From Maribellus sp. YY47 (lineage in GTDB: Bacteria; Bacteroidota; Bacteroidia; Bacteroidales; Prolixibacteraceae), in the NCBI RefSeq assembly GCF_023111095.1, contig NZ_JALGYW010000018.1, positions 1 to 64,000 on the forward strand: a DNA stretch of 64,000 bases, read 5' to 3'. The translations under genes and the position numbers were made by a program. Below, one piece after another: positions 54,514 to 63,982 of the stretch; position 1 is the stretch's first letter; the number at the start of each line of letters is the position of its first letter. The notes below the pieces were generated by a model. The model had not been told where the DNA came from and ran no database searches. It was given only the letters and a program-made list of their open reading frames with translations.

Positions 54514-57315
54514 ATGAAGTTATTCTGGATTCCCTTTCTGGTACTGGGAACATTATTTGCAACCGCCCAGACCAATGTTGATTTAACAAGTCCGCTACCG
54601 GAAGATCCTGCAGTTAGCAAGGGTACGCTGGATAATGGAATGACCTATTATGTGCGGGCCAACAGTGAGCCCGAAAACCGTGCAGAGCTGATGCTGGTAT
54701 TAAAAGCCGGTTCGGTTGATGAAGACGACGATCAGCAGGGACTGGCCCATTTTTGTGAGCATATGGCATTTAACGGAACCAAAAACTTCCCGAAGCATGA
54801 ACTGATCAATTACTTTGAATCGATCGGGATGGAATTTGGCCCGGAAATCAATGCCTACACCAGTTTTGATGAAACCGTTTATATGTTGAAAGTTCCGCTT
54901 GATCAGCCTGAATACATGGAAAAAGGACTGCAGGTGTTGTACGACTGGGCCTGTCAGATCGATGATTCGGATGAGGAGGTCAATGCTGAGAGAGGGATTA
55001 TTCTCGAAGAGGAACGAATGGGGCGTGGAGCCAGCGACCGTATGATGAAAGAATGGTTGCCCGTATTTTTAAAAGACTCGAAATATGCCGACCGTTTACC
55101 AATAGGAAAGGTCGATATTATCGAAAACTGTGCTCCCGAAACTTTGCGTCGCTTTCGTCACGACTGGTACCGCCCCGATTTGCAGGCAGTAATTGTTGTA
55201 GGCGATTTCGATCAGAACGAAATGGTGGCCAAAGTGAAGGAGAAATTCTCTGCCATTCCGGCAAGCACGAATCCAAGAGATAAGAAGTATTTTGGGATTC
55301 CGGGTCACAAGGAAACGCTGGTGAGTATTAGTACCGATAAGGAGGCACGTTATCCGATTGCCTACGTATATTACAAACACGACCTGGAAAAATCAAAAAC
55401 ACTGGGCGACTATCGTCATTCAATGTTGGTAAGTCTTTATACCAGTATGATCAATAACCGCCTGGCTGAAAAAACGCAACAGGCCGATCCTCCATTTTTA
55501 ATGGGGCAATCGGCTTATTCGCATCAGTTCGGGCCTTTAAATACCTACATGTCAGTTGCCGTAACACAGGGCGATAAAATTGAAACCGGTTTAAAAGAAG
55601 TGTTGCTGGAGAATGAACGGGTAAAAAAATTTGGTTTTACCGAAACTGAGCTGGAACGCCAGAAAACAGCGGTTCTCAATAATATGGAAAAAGCCTACAA
55701 CGAGCGCAATAACACAAAATCGATCAATTATGCCAACGAGTATATGCGAAACTTTCTGATTACGGAAGAACCATTTCCGGGAATGGAAAACGAATATGCG
55801 TATTACAAGGAATTGATCCCCGGTATTTCGGTTGAAGAAGTAAATGAACTGGCAAAAGAATGGATTACCAAAGATAACCGCGTTGTGATAGTCACTGCTC
55901 CCGAGAACGAAAAGACCATTGTTCCTACTGAAGAGCAGGTAAAATCGTTGCTCGACGAGGTTGAAAGTATTGAGGTGGAACCCTATGTCGACGCAGTGGC
56001 CAATGTTCCGTTAATTGCCGACGAACCGATCGGAAGTAAAGTAACCGGAGAGCAGGCGCTTGAAAAAGTGGATGCCGTTGAATGGAAACTGGCAAACGGT
56101 GCAACAGTTGTAGTTAAGAAAACTGATTTTAAAGACGACGAAATTTTGTTTAACGCCTGGAGTTTGGGAGGAACATCGGTTTATCCGAAAGAAGATGATG
56201 TTTCGGCCAATCTCGCCACCGATGTAATGACTGAAAGTGGGATTGCTCGTTTCGACGAAATTACGCTCAATAAAATGCTCTCCGACAAAGTATTCGGATT
56301 GAATCCCTATATCAGCGACTTGCGCGAAGGTTTTAACGGAAGCTCTTCGGTAAAAGATGTGGAAACCTTGTTGCAGATGCTTTACCTGTATTTTACCGAG
56401 CCTCGTTTTGACGATGTAAGCTACCAGTCGTTAATGAAACAGTATGCCACTGTCCTCGAAAATAAATCGGCTTCACCCGAGGCTAATTTCAGAGATACCT
56501 TAAATGTGGTCTTGTCGAATTATAACGAGCGCTCAAAACCGATGTCGGTTGAACGTCTGAAAGAAGCTTCGCTGCCACAAATTGAGATGATCGGGAAAGA
56601 TCGATTTAAAGATGCGGCCGATTTCAAATTTTTCTTTGTTGGAAATATCGACTTTGCTACTTTAAAACCGTTGGTAGAGAAATATATTGGTGGAATACCA
56701 ACACTTAACCGGAATGAAAAATGGGTTGATCTGGGGATTCGTAAACCGGAAGGAGTAGTGGAGAAAGTAGTACACAAAGGACAGGAAGAAAAAGGTATGC
56801 AGTACATTGTTTTCCACGGCGACTTCGAGTACAACGGGCAAAATCAGGCCCAGTTGGATGCCGTTGGTAAAATTCTAAGCACCCGTTTACTCGAGGTAAT
56901 TCGCGAAGACAAAAGCGGTGTTTATTCCATCGGTGCTTACCCGTCTTCATCAAAATTCCCCGAGCCGGAATATACTATGGCGATTTCATACGGAATGTCA
57001 CCCGATAAGAAGCAAGAGTTGGAAACGGCCGTGTTTGATATTATTAAGGAGTATACCGAAAATGGCCCTACGGAAGAGGAATTGAATAAGGCGAAAGAAA
57101 AAATGTTGCGCGAACGTGAAATTCAATTACGCGAAAACCGTTTTTGGATGAATATTTTGAGCAATACTTACTACCTGAAAAATGGCGATTTTTCAGAATA
57201 CGGTACGTTTGAACAGTTGGTGCAGAATCTGACAGTTGATTCAACAAAAAAAGCATTTGCCGACTATTTCAACTTTAAAAACTATGTGAGTGTAGCGCTC
57301 GCGCCAGCAGAATAA
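54514..57315 (+). CDS. M16-family zinc peptidase
   Basis: 933 residues with a signal peptide (about 1-19, FATAQT). Two M16 halves: the N-terminal one has the inverted zinc site His79-x-x-Glu82-His83 in GLAHFCEHMAFNG, with a downstream glutamate in the EEVNAERGIILEEERMG block; the C-terminal half (about 530-900) lacks it, as in related pitrilysin-like peptidases. Probably periplasmic or outer-membrane, degrading peptides. Followed by a strong terminator. Confidence 0.94.
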   Translation: MKLFWIPFLVLGTLFATAQTNVDLTSPLPEDPAVSKGTLDNGMTYYVRANSEPENRAELMLVLKAGSVDEDDDQQGLAHFCEHMAFNGTKNFPKHELINYFESIGMEFGPEINAYTSFDETVYMLKVPLDQPEYMEKGLQVLYDWACQIDDSDEEVNAERGIILEEERMGRGASDRMMKEWLPVFLKDSKYADRLPIGKVDIIENCAPETLRRFRHDWYRPDLQAVIVVGDFDQNEMVAKVKEKFSAIPASTNPRDKKYFGIPGHKETLVSISTDKEARYPIAYVYYKHDLEKSKTLGDYRHSMLVSLYTSMINNRLAEKTQQADPPFLMGQSAYSHQFGPLNTYMSVAVTQGDKIETGLKEVLLENERVKKFGFTETELERQKTAVLNNMEKAYNERNNTKSINYANEYMRNFLITEEPFPGMENEYAYYKELIPGISVEEVNELAKEWITKDNRVVIVTAPENEKTIVPTEEQVKSLLDEVESIEVEPYVDAVANVPLIADEPIGSKVTGEQALEKVDAVEWKLANGATVVVKKTDFKDDEILFNAWSLGGTSVYPKEDDVSANLATDVMTESGIARFDEITLNKMLSDKVFGLNPYISDLREGFNGSSSVKDVETLLQMLYLYFTEPRFDDVSYQSLMKQYATVLENKSASPEANFRDTLNVVLSNYNERSKPMSVERLKEASLPQIEMIGKDRFKDAADFKFFFVGNIDFATLKPLVEKYIGGIPTLNRNEKWVDLGIRKPEGVVEKVVHKGQEEKGMQYIVFHGDFEYNGQNQAQLDAVGKILSTRLLEVIREDKSGVYSIGAYPSSSKFPEPEYTMAISYGMSPDKKQELETAVFDIIKEYTENGPTEEELNKAKEKMLREREIQLRENRFWMNILSNTYYLKNGDFSEYGTFEQLVQNLTVDSTKKAFADYFNFKNYVSVALAPAE

Positions 57316-57334
57316 ACTGTTAATAATGATACTT

Positions 57335-57366
57335 AAGCCGGAGTTTCTTGGAGCTCCGGCTTTTTT
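57335..57366 (+). terminator. Terminator of the M16 peptidase gene
   Basis: AAGCCGGAG (57335-57343) pairs with CTCCGGCTT (57354-57362), followed by TTTT. Confidence 0.92.
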
Positions 57367-57564
57367 ATGCAACAATTTACAGAACGGAATTGATGTGTTA
57401 ACAGGCTGTACTGTATTTGGTTGAAGTTGTATTGTTGGTTCCGGTGTAATAAATTGTGTTGGGCATGTTGTCCCGAGGTCATTCATATTTCCTGATGTTT
57501 CCGGTTCATCGGGGTAAGTACGTTTTTATAAAAGAAAGCCCTCCCTTCTTTGTGCTTAAAGTGT

Positions 57565-57572
57565 TATATTTG
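57565..57572 (+). promoter_or_regulatory. -7 promoter box of argS
   Basis: TATATTTG, 21 bases before the argS ATG at 57594. No TTTG at the normal distance upstream. Confidence 0.5.
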
Positions 57573-57593
57573 CGCACTCAAAAATTCACCATC

Positions 57594-59384
57594 ATGAGTA
57601 TTGAAAAGATCATTCAGAATGCTACTGTAGAAGCGTTAAAATCACTTTATAATGCAGAAATTGACATTAACCAGGTGCAGGTTCAAAATACCCGAAAAGA
57701 GTTTGAGGGGGATGTAACCATCGTGGTTTTTCCTTTCTTGAGGGCATCAAAGAAATCGCCGGAGTTAACAGCAAATGATCTTGGAAGTTATTTGAGCGAG
57801 CACATCGATATCGTTGACTCGTTTAATGTGATCAAGGGATTTTTAAACCTAGTGATCAACAACGATTACTGGCTGGAAGTACTTCGCGACATTTATCAGA
57901 ACCAGGATTTCGGAACCAAAGCGGTTACGGAAGATTCAGAGCTGGTGATGGTGGAATATTCATCTCCCAATACCAATAAACCACTTCACCTCGGGCATAT
58001 TCGGAATAACCTCTTGGGGTATTCAATCTCGGAAATCGCTAAAGCCAACGGTAAAAAGGTGGTGAAGACCAACATCGTAAACGACCGTGGAATTCATATC
58101 TGCAAGTCGATGTATGCCTGGAAAATGTGGGGCAACGGGAAAACTCCCGAAAACTCGGGCATGAAAGGCGATCATTTGGTAGGGGAGTTTTATGTTGAAT
58201 TCGATAAGCATTACAAGGCGGAGATTGCTGAGCTGGTAGCAGGCGGTCTGTCGAAAGAAGAAGCCGAAAATCAGGCTCCATCGATTATTGCCGCCCGGGA
58301 AATGCTGCGCAAGTGGGAAGCCAAAGATGAGGAGACGGTTGAACTTTGGAAAACCATGAACGAATGGGTGTATGAAGGATTTGATGTCACCTATAAAAAC
58401 CTGGGAGTCGATTTCGACAAAATATACTATGAATCAGAAACCTATTTGGTAGGTAAGGAAGAAGTTTTACGTGGTTTAAAAGAAGGGTTTTTTTCGCAGA
58501 AAGATGACCAGTCGGTTTGGGCCGATTTAACAGCAGATGGTTTGGATCAGAAACTGCTTCTTCGCAGCGATGGTACTTCGGTGTACATGACCCAGGATAT
58601 TGGAACGGCCAAAATGCGTTTCAACGATTATTCAATTGATAAAATGGTTTACGTGGTGGGTAATGAGCAAAATTATCATTTCCAGGTACTGGCTATTTTA
58701 CTCGATAAGCTGGGTTTCGAATGGGGAAAAGATCTTTACCATTTTTCATACGGAATGGTTGAATTGCCTTCGGGTAAAATGAAATCGCGCGAAGGTACGG
58801 TGGTGGATGCCGACGACCTGATGGACGGAATGACCGAAGTGGCCCGCAATATGTCGAAAGAACTCGGGAAACTCGAATCGCTTTCGGGCGACGAGGCTGA
58901 AAAGACGTTCCGGATGATCGCGTTGGCCGCGTTAAAATATTTTATACTGAAAGTTGATCCGCGTAAGAACATGATGTTCAATCCGGAAGAATCGATCGAT
59001 TTTAACGGAAACACCGGGCCGTTTATTCAATATACTTATGCACGTATTCAGTCGGTGCTCAGGAAAGCCAAAGAAAAAGGACTGGTGATGGACGCCAATC
59101 TTCCGGTTGCTTCGCTGTCGGCGAAAGAGAAGGATTTGCTGAAGCGTTTGTCGTTGTTCCCTTCAGTGGTTCAGGAAGCCGGAGACAATTACAGCCCGGC
59201 AGTAATCGCCAATTATTGTTACGAGCTCGTTAAAGAATTTAATCAGTTCTACCACGACCACTCCATTCTGGGAGAAGATGATCAGGCAATCATGAATTTC
59301 AGGATAGTACTGGCCTCTGCAGTTAGTCAGGTGGTTCAGAAAGGAATGGGATTGCTCGGAATTGAAATGCCGGAAAGAATGTAA
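57594..59384 (+). CDS. argS: Arginyl-tRNA synthetase
   Basis: Charges tRNA-Arg with arginine. 596 residues from ATG 57594 (MSIEKIIQNATVEALKSLY), chosen because the family's N-terminal Add1 domain begins here and a -7 box lies just before. The HIGH motif is HLGH (132-135) in SSPNTNKPLHLGHIRNN; the KMSK region is degenerate (GKMKSREG), as usual in ArgRS. C-terminal anticodon-binding domain ends in GLLGIEMPERM. Confidence 0.96.
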   Translation: MSIEKIIQNATVEALKSLYNAEIDINQVQVQNTRKEFEGDVTIVVFPFLRASKKSPELTANDLGSYLSEHIDIVDSFNVIKGFLNLVINNDYWLEVLRDIYQNQDFGTKAVTEDSELVMVEYSSPNTNKPLHLGHIRNNLLGYSISEIAKANGKKVVKTNIVNDRGIHICKSMYAWKMWGNGKTPENSGMKGDHLVGEFYVEFDKHYKAEIAELVAGGLSKEEAENQAPSIIAAREMLRKWEAKDEETVELWKTMNEWVYEGFDVTYKNLGVDFDKIYYESETYLVGKEEVLRGLKEGFFSQKDDQSVWADLTADGLDQKLLLRSDGTSVYMTQDIGTAKMRFNDYSIDKMVYVVGNEQNYHFQVLAILLDKLGFEWGKDLYHFSYGMVELPSGKMKSREGTVVDADDLMDGMTEVARNMSKELGKLESLSGDEAEKTFRMIALAALKYFILKVDPRKNMMFNPEESIDFNGNTGPFIQYTYARIQSVLRKAKEKGLVMDANLPVASLSAKEKDLLKRLSLFPSVVQEAGDNYSPAVIANYCYELVKEFNQFYHDHSILGEDDQAIMNFRIVLASAVSQVVQKGMGLLGIEMPERM

Positions 59385-59405
59385 AAAAAGGGAGGCGAAC
59401 CTCCC
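59383..59405 (-). terminator. Strong terminator on the minus strand behind argS
   Basis: On the minus strand GGGAGG (59405-59400), the tetraloop TTCG, and CCTCCC (59395-59390) are followed by TTTTTTT. It lies between convergent genes and is oriented for a minus-strand transcript: read-through from the LacI gene or the candidate small RNA. Confidence 0.9.
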
Positions 59406-59474
59406 TGAATTTTCTTTTTGTCTTTGTCGCTGAGATTGATTTAATGGTAATACGGGGTTTGCGACGTCCTTCCT
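59390..59474 (-). ncRNA. Candidate small RNA driven by the ECF-like motif
   Basis: Minus-strand stretch of about 85 bases between a third copy of GGGTTACCTTTT (59512-59501) and the terminator at 59383-59405. No open frame starts in it (the only GTG is followed at once by TAA). The 5' end is inferred from the promoter spacing seen at 5001 and 10182. It could equally be the 3' untranslated region of the LacI gene. Confidence 0.35.
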
Positions 59475-59477
59475 TAC

Positions 59478-59512
59478 ACTATAAAGTACGGGAAATCGCG
59501 AAAAGGTAACCC
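59478..59512 (-). promoter_or_regulatory. Third copy of the ECF-like promoter motif
   Basis: GGGTTACCTTTT on the minus strand (59512-59501) is identical to 5001-5012 and 10182-10193. At the position of GAATA (23 bases on) it has GTACT, and further on TATAGTG, which resembles TATAAGTG at 10208-10217. So the -35-like part is exact and the -10-like part is partial. Confidence 0.4.
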
Positions 59513-59579
59513 TTCAAACTCCCGTCAATTGCTAATTTTTATTCAATTTAAATCCCGATATATTCCCGGGATTCCGTAA

Positions 59580-60605
59580 TTATATGACTCTTGAGGAGTT
59601 ACGGATTATGAGTTCCGTAGGCATGGTTATCGTTTCAAAATTTTCAGGAGCTTCTTTTTGGTTAATCTGCCGGATCAGCAATACGGCCGCTTTCTTACCC
59701 ATTTCAAATCCGGGCTGTTTCACGGTGCTGATTGAAGGAGTTACAACTTCGGAGAAGGGTTCGTTACTAAACCCGACAATCGCGATATCTTGAGGAACAT
59801 TTATACCTTTCTCCTGCAGATAAATAATCGCGCTTAATGCGGTTGTATCGTTCGCGCAAAAAACAGCGTCGGGAATATTAGCTGCATCCATTAATTTACG
59901 GATGGCTTGTGTTCCATCTTCACGGGTCAGGCTGTTGTGCAGAATTAACGATTCATCGGCTTGAAGTCCTGCTTCTTCGAGCGCCTTTAAATATCCAGCC
60001 TGTCGGTATTGATAAATCTTTAAATTCTGAGGTCCACCGATCATGGCAATTCGTTTTCTTCCCTGCTCAATTAAGTGGCGGGTAGCCTTGTAACCACCAC
60101 CAAAATCATCCGCAACAATTTTGTGGGCATCAATTTCGTCCACAACACGGTCAAAGAAAACAAGAGGAATCTGTCGTTTGGAAAATAGTTTTAAATGATC
60201 GTAGGATTGCGTTCCCATGGCAATCGAAAGTATCAACCCATCTACGCGGTTCGAAAAAAGCGTATGAGCAATCTTACTTTCTTTTTCAAAAGTATCTTTC
60301 GACTGCGAGATGGTGACCGCAAATCCTGCTTCATAGGCAATTTCCTCTATCCCGCTAATTACCGACGAGAAAAAATGCCGGTTGATCAGGGGAACAATTA
60401 CTCCGATAGTGTTGGTTCTTTTGGTTCTGAAATTGGCCGCAACAACATTAGGGCGGTAGCCCATCTCTTCTGCTGCTTTTTTTATTTTATTGCGCGTGGC
60501 CTGACTGATTATGGGATTGTCGTTTAGTGCTCTCGATACAGTAGAGGCAGAAATCTTAAGTGCCCTGGCAATGTCGTGTATCGTTGTTTCCGGTTGGTTG
60601 CTCAT
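59580..60605 (-). CDS. LacI-family transcriptional regulator
   Basis: 341 residues. N-terminal helix-turn-helix and hinge (about 6-60, TTIHDIARALKISASTVSRALNDNP, then TRNKIKKAAEEMGYRPN), then a sugar-binding-protein-like effector domain. Divergent from kduI, with a perfect palindrome over the kduI promoter, so it most likely represses kduI-kduD and answers to a uronate-derived sugar. Effector is inferred from context. Confidence 0.94.
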   Translation of the reverse strand: MSNQPETTIHDIARALKISASTVSRALNDNPIISQATRNKIKKAAEEMGYRPNVVAANFRTKRTNTIGVIVPLINRHFFSSVISGIEEIAYEAGFAVTISQSKDTFEKESKIAHTLFSNRVDGLILSIAMGTQSYDHLKLFSKRQIPLVFFDRVVDEIDAHKIVADDFGGGYKATRHLIEQGRKRIAMIGGPQNLKIYQYRQAGYLKALEEAGLQADESLILHNSLTREDGTQAIRKLMDAANIPDAVFCANDTTALSAIIYLQEKGINVPQDIAIVGFSNEPFSEVVTPSISTVKQPGFEMGKKAAVLLIRQINQKEAPENFETITMPTELIIRNSSRVI

Positions 60606-60647
60606 TCGTTTTTATTTGACGATAAAATTAATATTATTTTCGATGCA

Positions 60648-60661
60648 TGCAATCGATTGCA
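60648..60661. promoter_or_regulatory. LacI-type operator
   Basis: TGCAATCGATTGCA is a perfect 14-bp palindrome of the usual LacI-family form with a central CG. It covers the -33 region of the kduI promoter and lies 43 bases before the regulator's own ATG. Confidence 0.8.
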
Positions 60662-60686
60662 CGCTTCGGAATAATAATTATATTTG
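60656..60686 (+). promoter_or_regulatory. kduI-kduD promoter
   Basis: ATTG (60656-60659), 19 bases, then TATATTTG (60679-60686). The -33 part lies inside the operator palindrome, so repressor and polymerase would compete. Confidence 0.65.
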
Positions 60687-60777
60687 TTGGCGATCTTTTT
60701 TGCGAAAATCCGGTGTTCCGAATACTTCGTATTATTAATCGTTGCAAATAAAGAAGTTAATATCTAAAAATAAAAAT

Positions 60778-61620
60778 ATGGCTACAATTTATGAAGCACG
60801 TTACGCTTATCATCCCGAAGATTTTAAGTCGTACGACACCAATAGAATTCGAAAAGAATTTTTAGTGGAAAAACTAATGGAGCCAGGAAATATTCGCCTG
60901 GTGTATTCTTCTATCGAACGGTACATTGTTGGCGGGGCCGTGCCGGTGAAGGAACCGCTGTTGTTGGAAACCATCGACCTGTTAAAGGCAGAATATTTCT
61001 GCGAACGCAGAGAAGTTGGAGTAATTAATGTTGCAGGACCCGGAGTGATTGTAGTTGATGGCGCGGAGTATAAAATGGATTTTAAAGATGCCATTTACAT
61101 AGGAAAGGGAAGTAAAGAAGTGATCTTTAAATCTGATTCTCCTGAAAATCCTGCACATTATTATATCAATTCGGCTCCGGCTCACAAAGAGTTTCCTACA
61201 AAACAGGTGACTTTGGGTGAAGCAAACGTACTGCATCTGGGGGCTTTGGAAACCTCAAACGAAAGAAACATCAACCAATTACTGATTAACGGAGTGGTTG
61301 AAACCTGCCAGTTGCAGATGGGAATGACGGAACTAAAAACCGGAAGCGTTTGGAACACCATGCCCCCACATCGACACAGCCGCAGAAACGAGGTTTATTT
61401 CTATTTCAATGTACCTGAAGGGCAGGCAATCTGCCATTTTATGGGACAACCGAATGAAACACGCCACATCTGGATGCAAAACGAGCAGGCAGTGATTTCG
61501 CCTGAATGGTCGATTCACTCCGCAGCCGGAACCAGTAATTACATTTTTATTTGGGGAATGGCAGGAGAGAACCTCGATTACGGCGATATGGATGTAATTG
61601 CTCCAACCGAGTTGCGATAA
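60778..61620 (+). CDS. kduI: 5-dehydro-4-deoxy-D-glucuronate isomerase
   Basis: Isomerises 5-keto-4-deoxyuronate (from unsaturated uronates made by lyases) to 2,5-diketo-3-deoxygluconate. 280 residues from ATG 60778; the cupin metal site is His198, His200 and Glu205 in [16 protein letters not shown], close to E. coli His196/His198/Glu203. [19 protein letters not shown]-like opening is typical. A longer frame from TTG 60742 is less likely. Followed by kduD. Confidence 0.95.
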   Translation: MATIYEARYAYHPEDFKSYDTNRIRKEFLVEKLMEPGNIRLVYSSIERYIVGGAVPVKEPLLLETIDLLKAEYFCERREVGVINVAGPGVIVVDGAEYKMDFKDAIYIGKGSKEVIFKSDSPENPAHYYINSAPAHKEFPTKQVTLGEANVLHLGALETSNERNINQLLINGVVETCQLQMGMTELKTGSVWNTMPPHRHSRRNEVYFYFNVPEGQAICHFMGQPNETRHIWMQNEQAVISPEWSIHSAAGTSNYIFIWGMAGENLDYGDMDVIAPTELR

Positions 61621-61681
61621 TATTTAACGGAGATCAATGCAATGATCTCTGAACTTTAAACTAAAAACTTTAAACTGAATT

Positions 61682-62479
61682 ATGATACAGGAATTATTTG
61701 ACTTAAGCGGAAAAGTTGCGCTGATTACCGGGGGGACACACGGCATTGGAATGGCCATCGGCAAAGTGCTCGGACAAGCCGGTGCCAAAGTGTGTGTAAA
61801 CGATATTTCGGAAGAAAAACTGGAAAGTTGCAAAGCCGAATATGCCGAAGTAGGAGTAGAGGTGTATACCTTGAAATTTGATGTTACCAGCGAAGAAGAG
61901 GTAGATAAAGGTATTTCTCAAATTGAAGCCGACCTTGGATCTGTTGATATTCTGGTAAACAACGCCGGAATTATCAAACGTATCCCGATTCTGGATATGC
62001 CGGTTTCCGACTATAAACTGGTGCTCGACATTGATTTGGTTGCCCCGTTGATTGTTTCAAAAAGGGTAGCTCCAAAGATGATCGAGAAACGCTCGGGTAA
62101 GATTATCAATATGTGTTCGATGATGAGTGTTTACGGTCGTAATTCAGTATCGGCCTATGCCTCTGCAAAAGGTGGGCTGAAGCTTTTAACGGCAAACATG
62201 ACGTGCGAATGGGCCAAATACAACATTCAGATCAATGGAATTGGGCCCGGCTATATCGCCACTTCTCAAACGGCTCCAATCCGCGAAGGAGGTCATCCGT
62301 TTAACGACCTGGTAATGATGCGTACACCCGCCGGTCGTTGGGGCGAACCAGAGGATGTAGGCAACGCTGCATTGTTCCTGGCATCAAAAGCCAGCGATTT
62401 TGTCAACGGCCATGTACTTTATGTGGATGGCGGAATTCTTGCCAACTTCGGCTATGTAAAAGGCGAAAACGATTTGTAA
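61682..62479 (+). CDS. kduD: 2-dehydro-3-deoxy-D-gluconate 5-dehydrogenase
   Basis: Short-chain dehydrogenase that reduces 2,5-diketo-3-deoxygluconate to KDG, the next step after KduI. 265 residues: TGGTHGIG (16-23) binds the nucleotide, NNAG at 93-96, catalytic Ser146, Tyr159 and Lys163 (SAYASAKGG). 61 bases after kduI in the same operon. KDG kinase and aldolase are not in the window. A gluconate 5-dehydrogenase role is the close alternative. Confidence 0.92.
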   Translation: MIQELFDLSGKVALITGGTHGIGMAIGKVLGQAGAKVCVNDISEEKLESCKAEYAEVGVEVYTLKFDVTSEEEVDKGISQIEADLGSVDILVNNAGIIKRIPILDMPVSDYKLVLDIDLVAPLIVSKRVAPKMIEKRSGKIINMCSMMSVYGRNSVSAYASAKGGLKLLTANMTCEWAKYNIQINGIGPGYIATSQTAPIREGGHPFNDLVMMRTPAGRWGEPEDVGNAALFLASKASDFVNGHVLYVDGGILANFGYVKGENDL

Positions 62480-62503
62480 TAGTCTGGGTACAAGTATATT
62501 GTT

Positions 62504-62550
62504 AAAAGCCGTTTCTTCATTTTTTGATAATTTGGAGGAACGGCTTTTTA
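62504..62550 (+). terminator. Terminator of kduI-kduD
   Basis: AAAAGCCGTT (62504-62513) pairs with AACGGCTTTT (62539-62548), with the stem extended inward by G-T-containing pairs; T run follows. Confidence 0.85.
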
Positions 62551-62609
62551 TATTGGTTGTTCCTTCTCTTTTATCTGCTCCGAATCCTTCCCTTTTTTCA
62601 TTTTTTTCC

Positions 62610-62617
62610 TATTTTTG
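62610..62617 (+). promoter_or_regulatory. -7 promoter box of ffh
   Basis: TATTTTTG, 27 bases before the ffh ATG at 62645. An upstream in-frame TTG (62615) lies inside it and is therefore not the start. Confidence 0.5.
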
Positions 62618-62644
62618 CACCTCATTTTCAAAAGAATTAAAAGC

Positions 62645-63982
62645 ATGTTTGAGAATTTAAGTGACAGGCTGGAACGGTCCTTTAAAATGTTAAAGGGTGA
62701 GGGGAAGATCACCGAAATCAATGTGGCAGAAACATTGAAAGATATTCGTCGTGCCTTGCTGGATGCCGACGTCAACTTTAAAATTGCCAAAAAATTTACC
62801 GACGACGTAAAGGAAAAAGCGCTCGGACAAGAGGTTTTAACAGCGGTTAAACCCGGGCAGTTAATGGTGAAGATCGTTAAAGACGAGCTGGCATCGTTAA
62901 TGGGCGGAACTTTTACCGATATTCAGTTAAAAGGAAAACCGGCTGTTATTTTAATGTCTGGTCTTCAGGGATCGGGTAAAACAACGTTCTCGGGGAAACT
63001 GGCTAACATGCTCAAAAAGAAAAAAGGCCGTCATCCGATGTTGGTTGCAGGCGACGTTTACCGTCCGGCTGCGATCGAACAGTTGAAGGTGCTGGGCGAG
63101 CAGATCGGTGTTCCGGTGTATACCGAAGAAGGTAACATGGATCCGGTGAAAATCGCCAAAGCTGCGATCCAGGAAGCGAAAGCCAAAGGATACGATGTGG
63201 TGATTGTGGATACTGCAGGTCGTTTGGCGGTTGACGAGCAGATGATGAACGAGATCGCTGCCATCAAATCAGCCATTAATCCCGATGAAATCCTTTTTGT
63301 AGTGGATTCAATGACCGGTCAGGATGCGGTAAACACAGCCAAAGAATTTAACGACCGACTCGATTTCGACGGTGTTGTTCTTACCAAACTCGATGGTGAT
63401 ACCCGCGGTGGTGCTGCGCTTTCGATTCGCGCAGTGGTTGAAAAGCCGATCAAGTTTGTGGGAACCGGCGAGAAACTCGAAGCGCTCGATGTGTTCCACC
63501 CCGAACGTATGGCCGATCGTATTTTGGGAATGGGTGACATTGTTTCGCTGGTTGAAAAAGCACAGGAACAGTTTGATGAAGAAGAGGCTAAACGTCTTCA
63601 GAAAAAACTGGCCAAAAATACCTTCAATTTCAACGACTTTCTGAAACAGATTTCCCAGATCAAGAAAATGGGTAATTTGAAAGATGTGGTTGGAATGATT
63701 CCGGGAATGGGGAAAGCCATCAAGAATATGGATATCGACGACGATGCATTCAAACACATCGAGGCGATTATTTACTCCATGACAGCCGAGGAACGCGAGA
63801 ATCCTGCCATTATCAACGGCGGAAGAAGAAAACGTATTGCCAACGGTTCGGGAACCGATATTCAGGAGGTAAATCGCCTGCTGAAGCAGTTTGACGAAAC
63901 CCGGAAAATGATGCGGATGGTTTCGCAGGGTAAAAACGTACAACGAATGATGGCCGGAATGCAACAGCGGGGCCGCCGATAG
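62645..63982 (+). CDS. ffh: Signal recognition particle protein
   Basis: GTPase of the signal recognition particle; brings ribosomes making membrane proteins to FtsY. 445 residues from ATG 62645 ([16 protein letters not shown]). N domain about 1-90; G domain with GLQGSGKTT (about 106-114), DTAGRL and [15 protein letters not shown] domain (about 320-445) with methionine-rich [24 protein letters not shown], binding signal peptides and 4.5S RNA. Complete; the window ends 18 bases after it. The 4.5S RNA gene is not in the window. Confidence 0.97.
   Translation: MFENLSDRLERSFKMLKGEGKITEINVAETLKDIRRALLDADVNFKIAKKFTDDVKEKALGQEVLTAVKPGQLMVKIVKDELASLMGGTFTDIQLKGKPAVILMSGLQGSGKTTFSGKLANMLKKKKGRHPMLVAGDVYRPAAIEQLKVLGEQIGVPVYTEEGNMDPVKIAKAAIQEAKAKGYDVVIVDTAGRLAVDEQMMNEIAAIKSAINPDEILFVVDSMTGQDAVNTAKEFNDRLDFDGVVLTKLDGDTRGGAALSIRAVVEKPIKFVGTGEKLEALDVFHPERMADRILGMGDIVSLVEKAQEQFDEEEAKRLQKKLAKNTFNFNDFLKQISQIKKMGNLKDVVGMIPGMGKAIKNMDIDDDAFKHIEAIIYSMTAEERENPAIINGGRRKRIANGSGTDIQEVNRLLKQFDETRKMMRMVSQGKNVQRMMAGMQQRGRR

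Noticed and set aside
63308-63964. Long antisense open frame (218 codons) inside ffh, and a similar one at 18137-18832 inside the LysM gene
   Set aside because: Both are mirror frames of strongly coding genes; their His/Phe-rich translations are typical of antisense frames.
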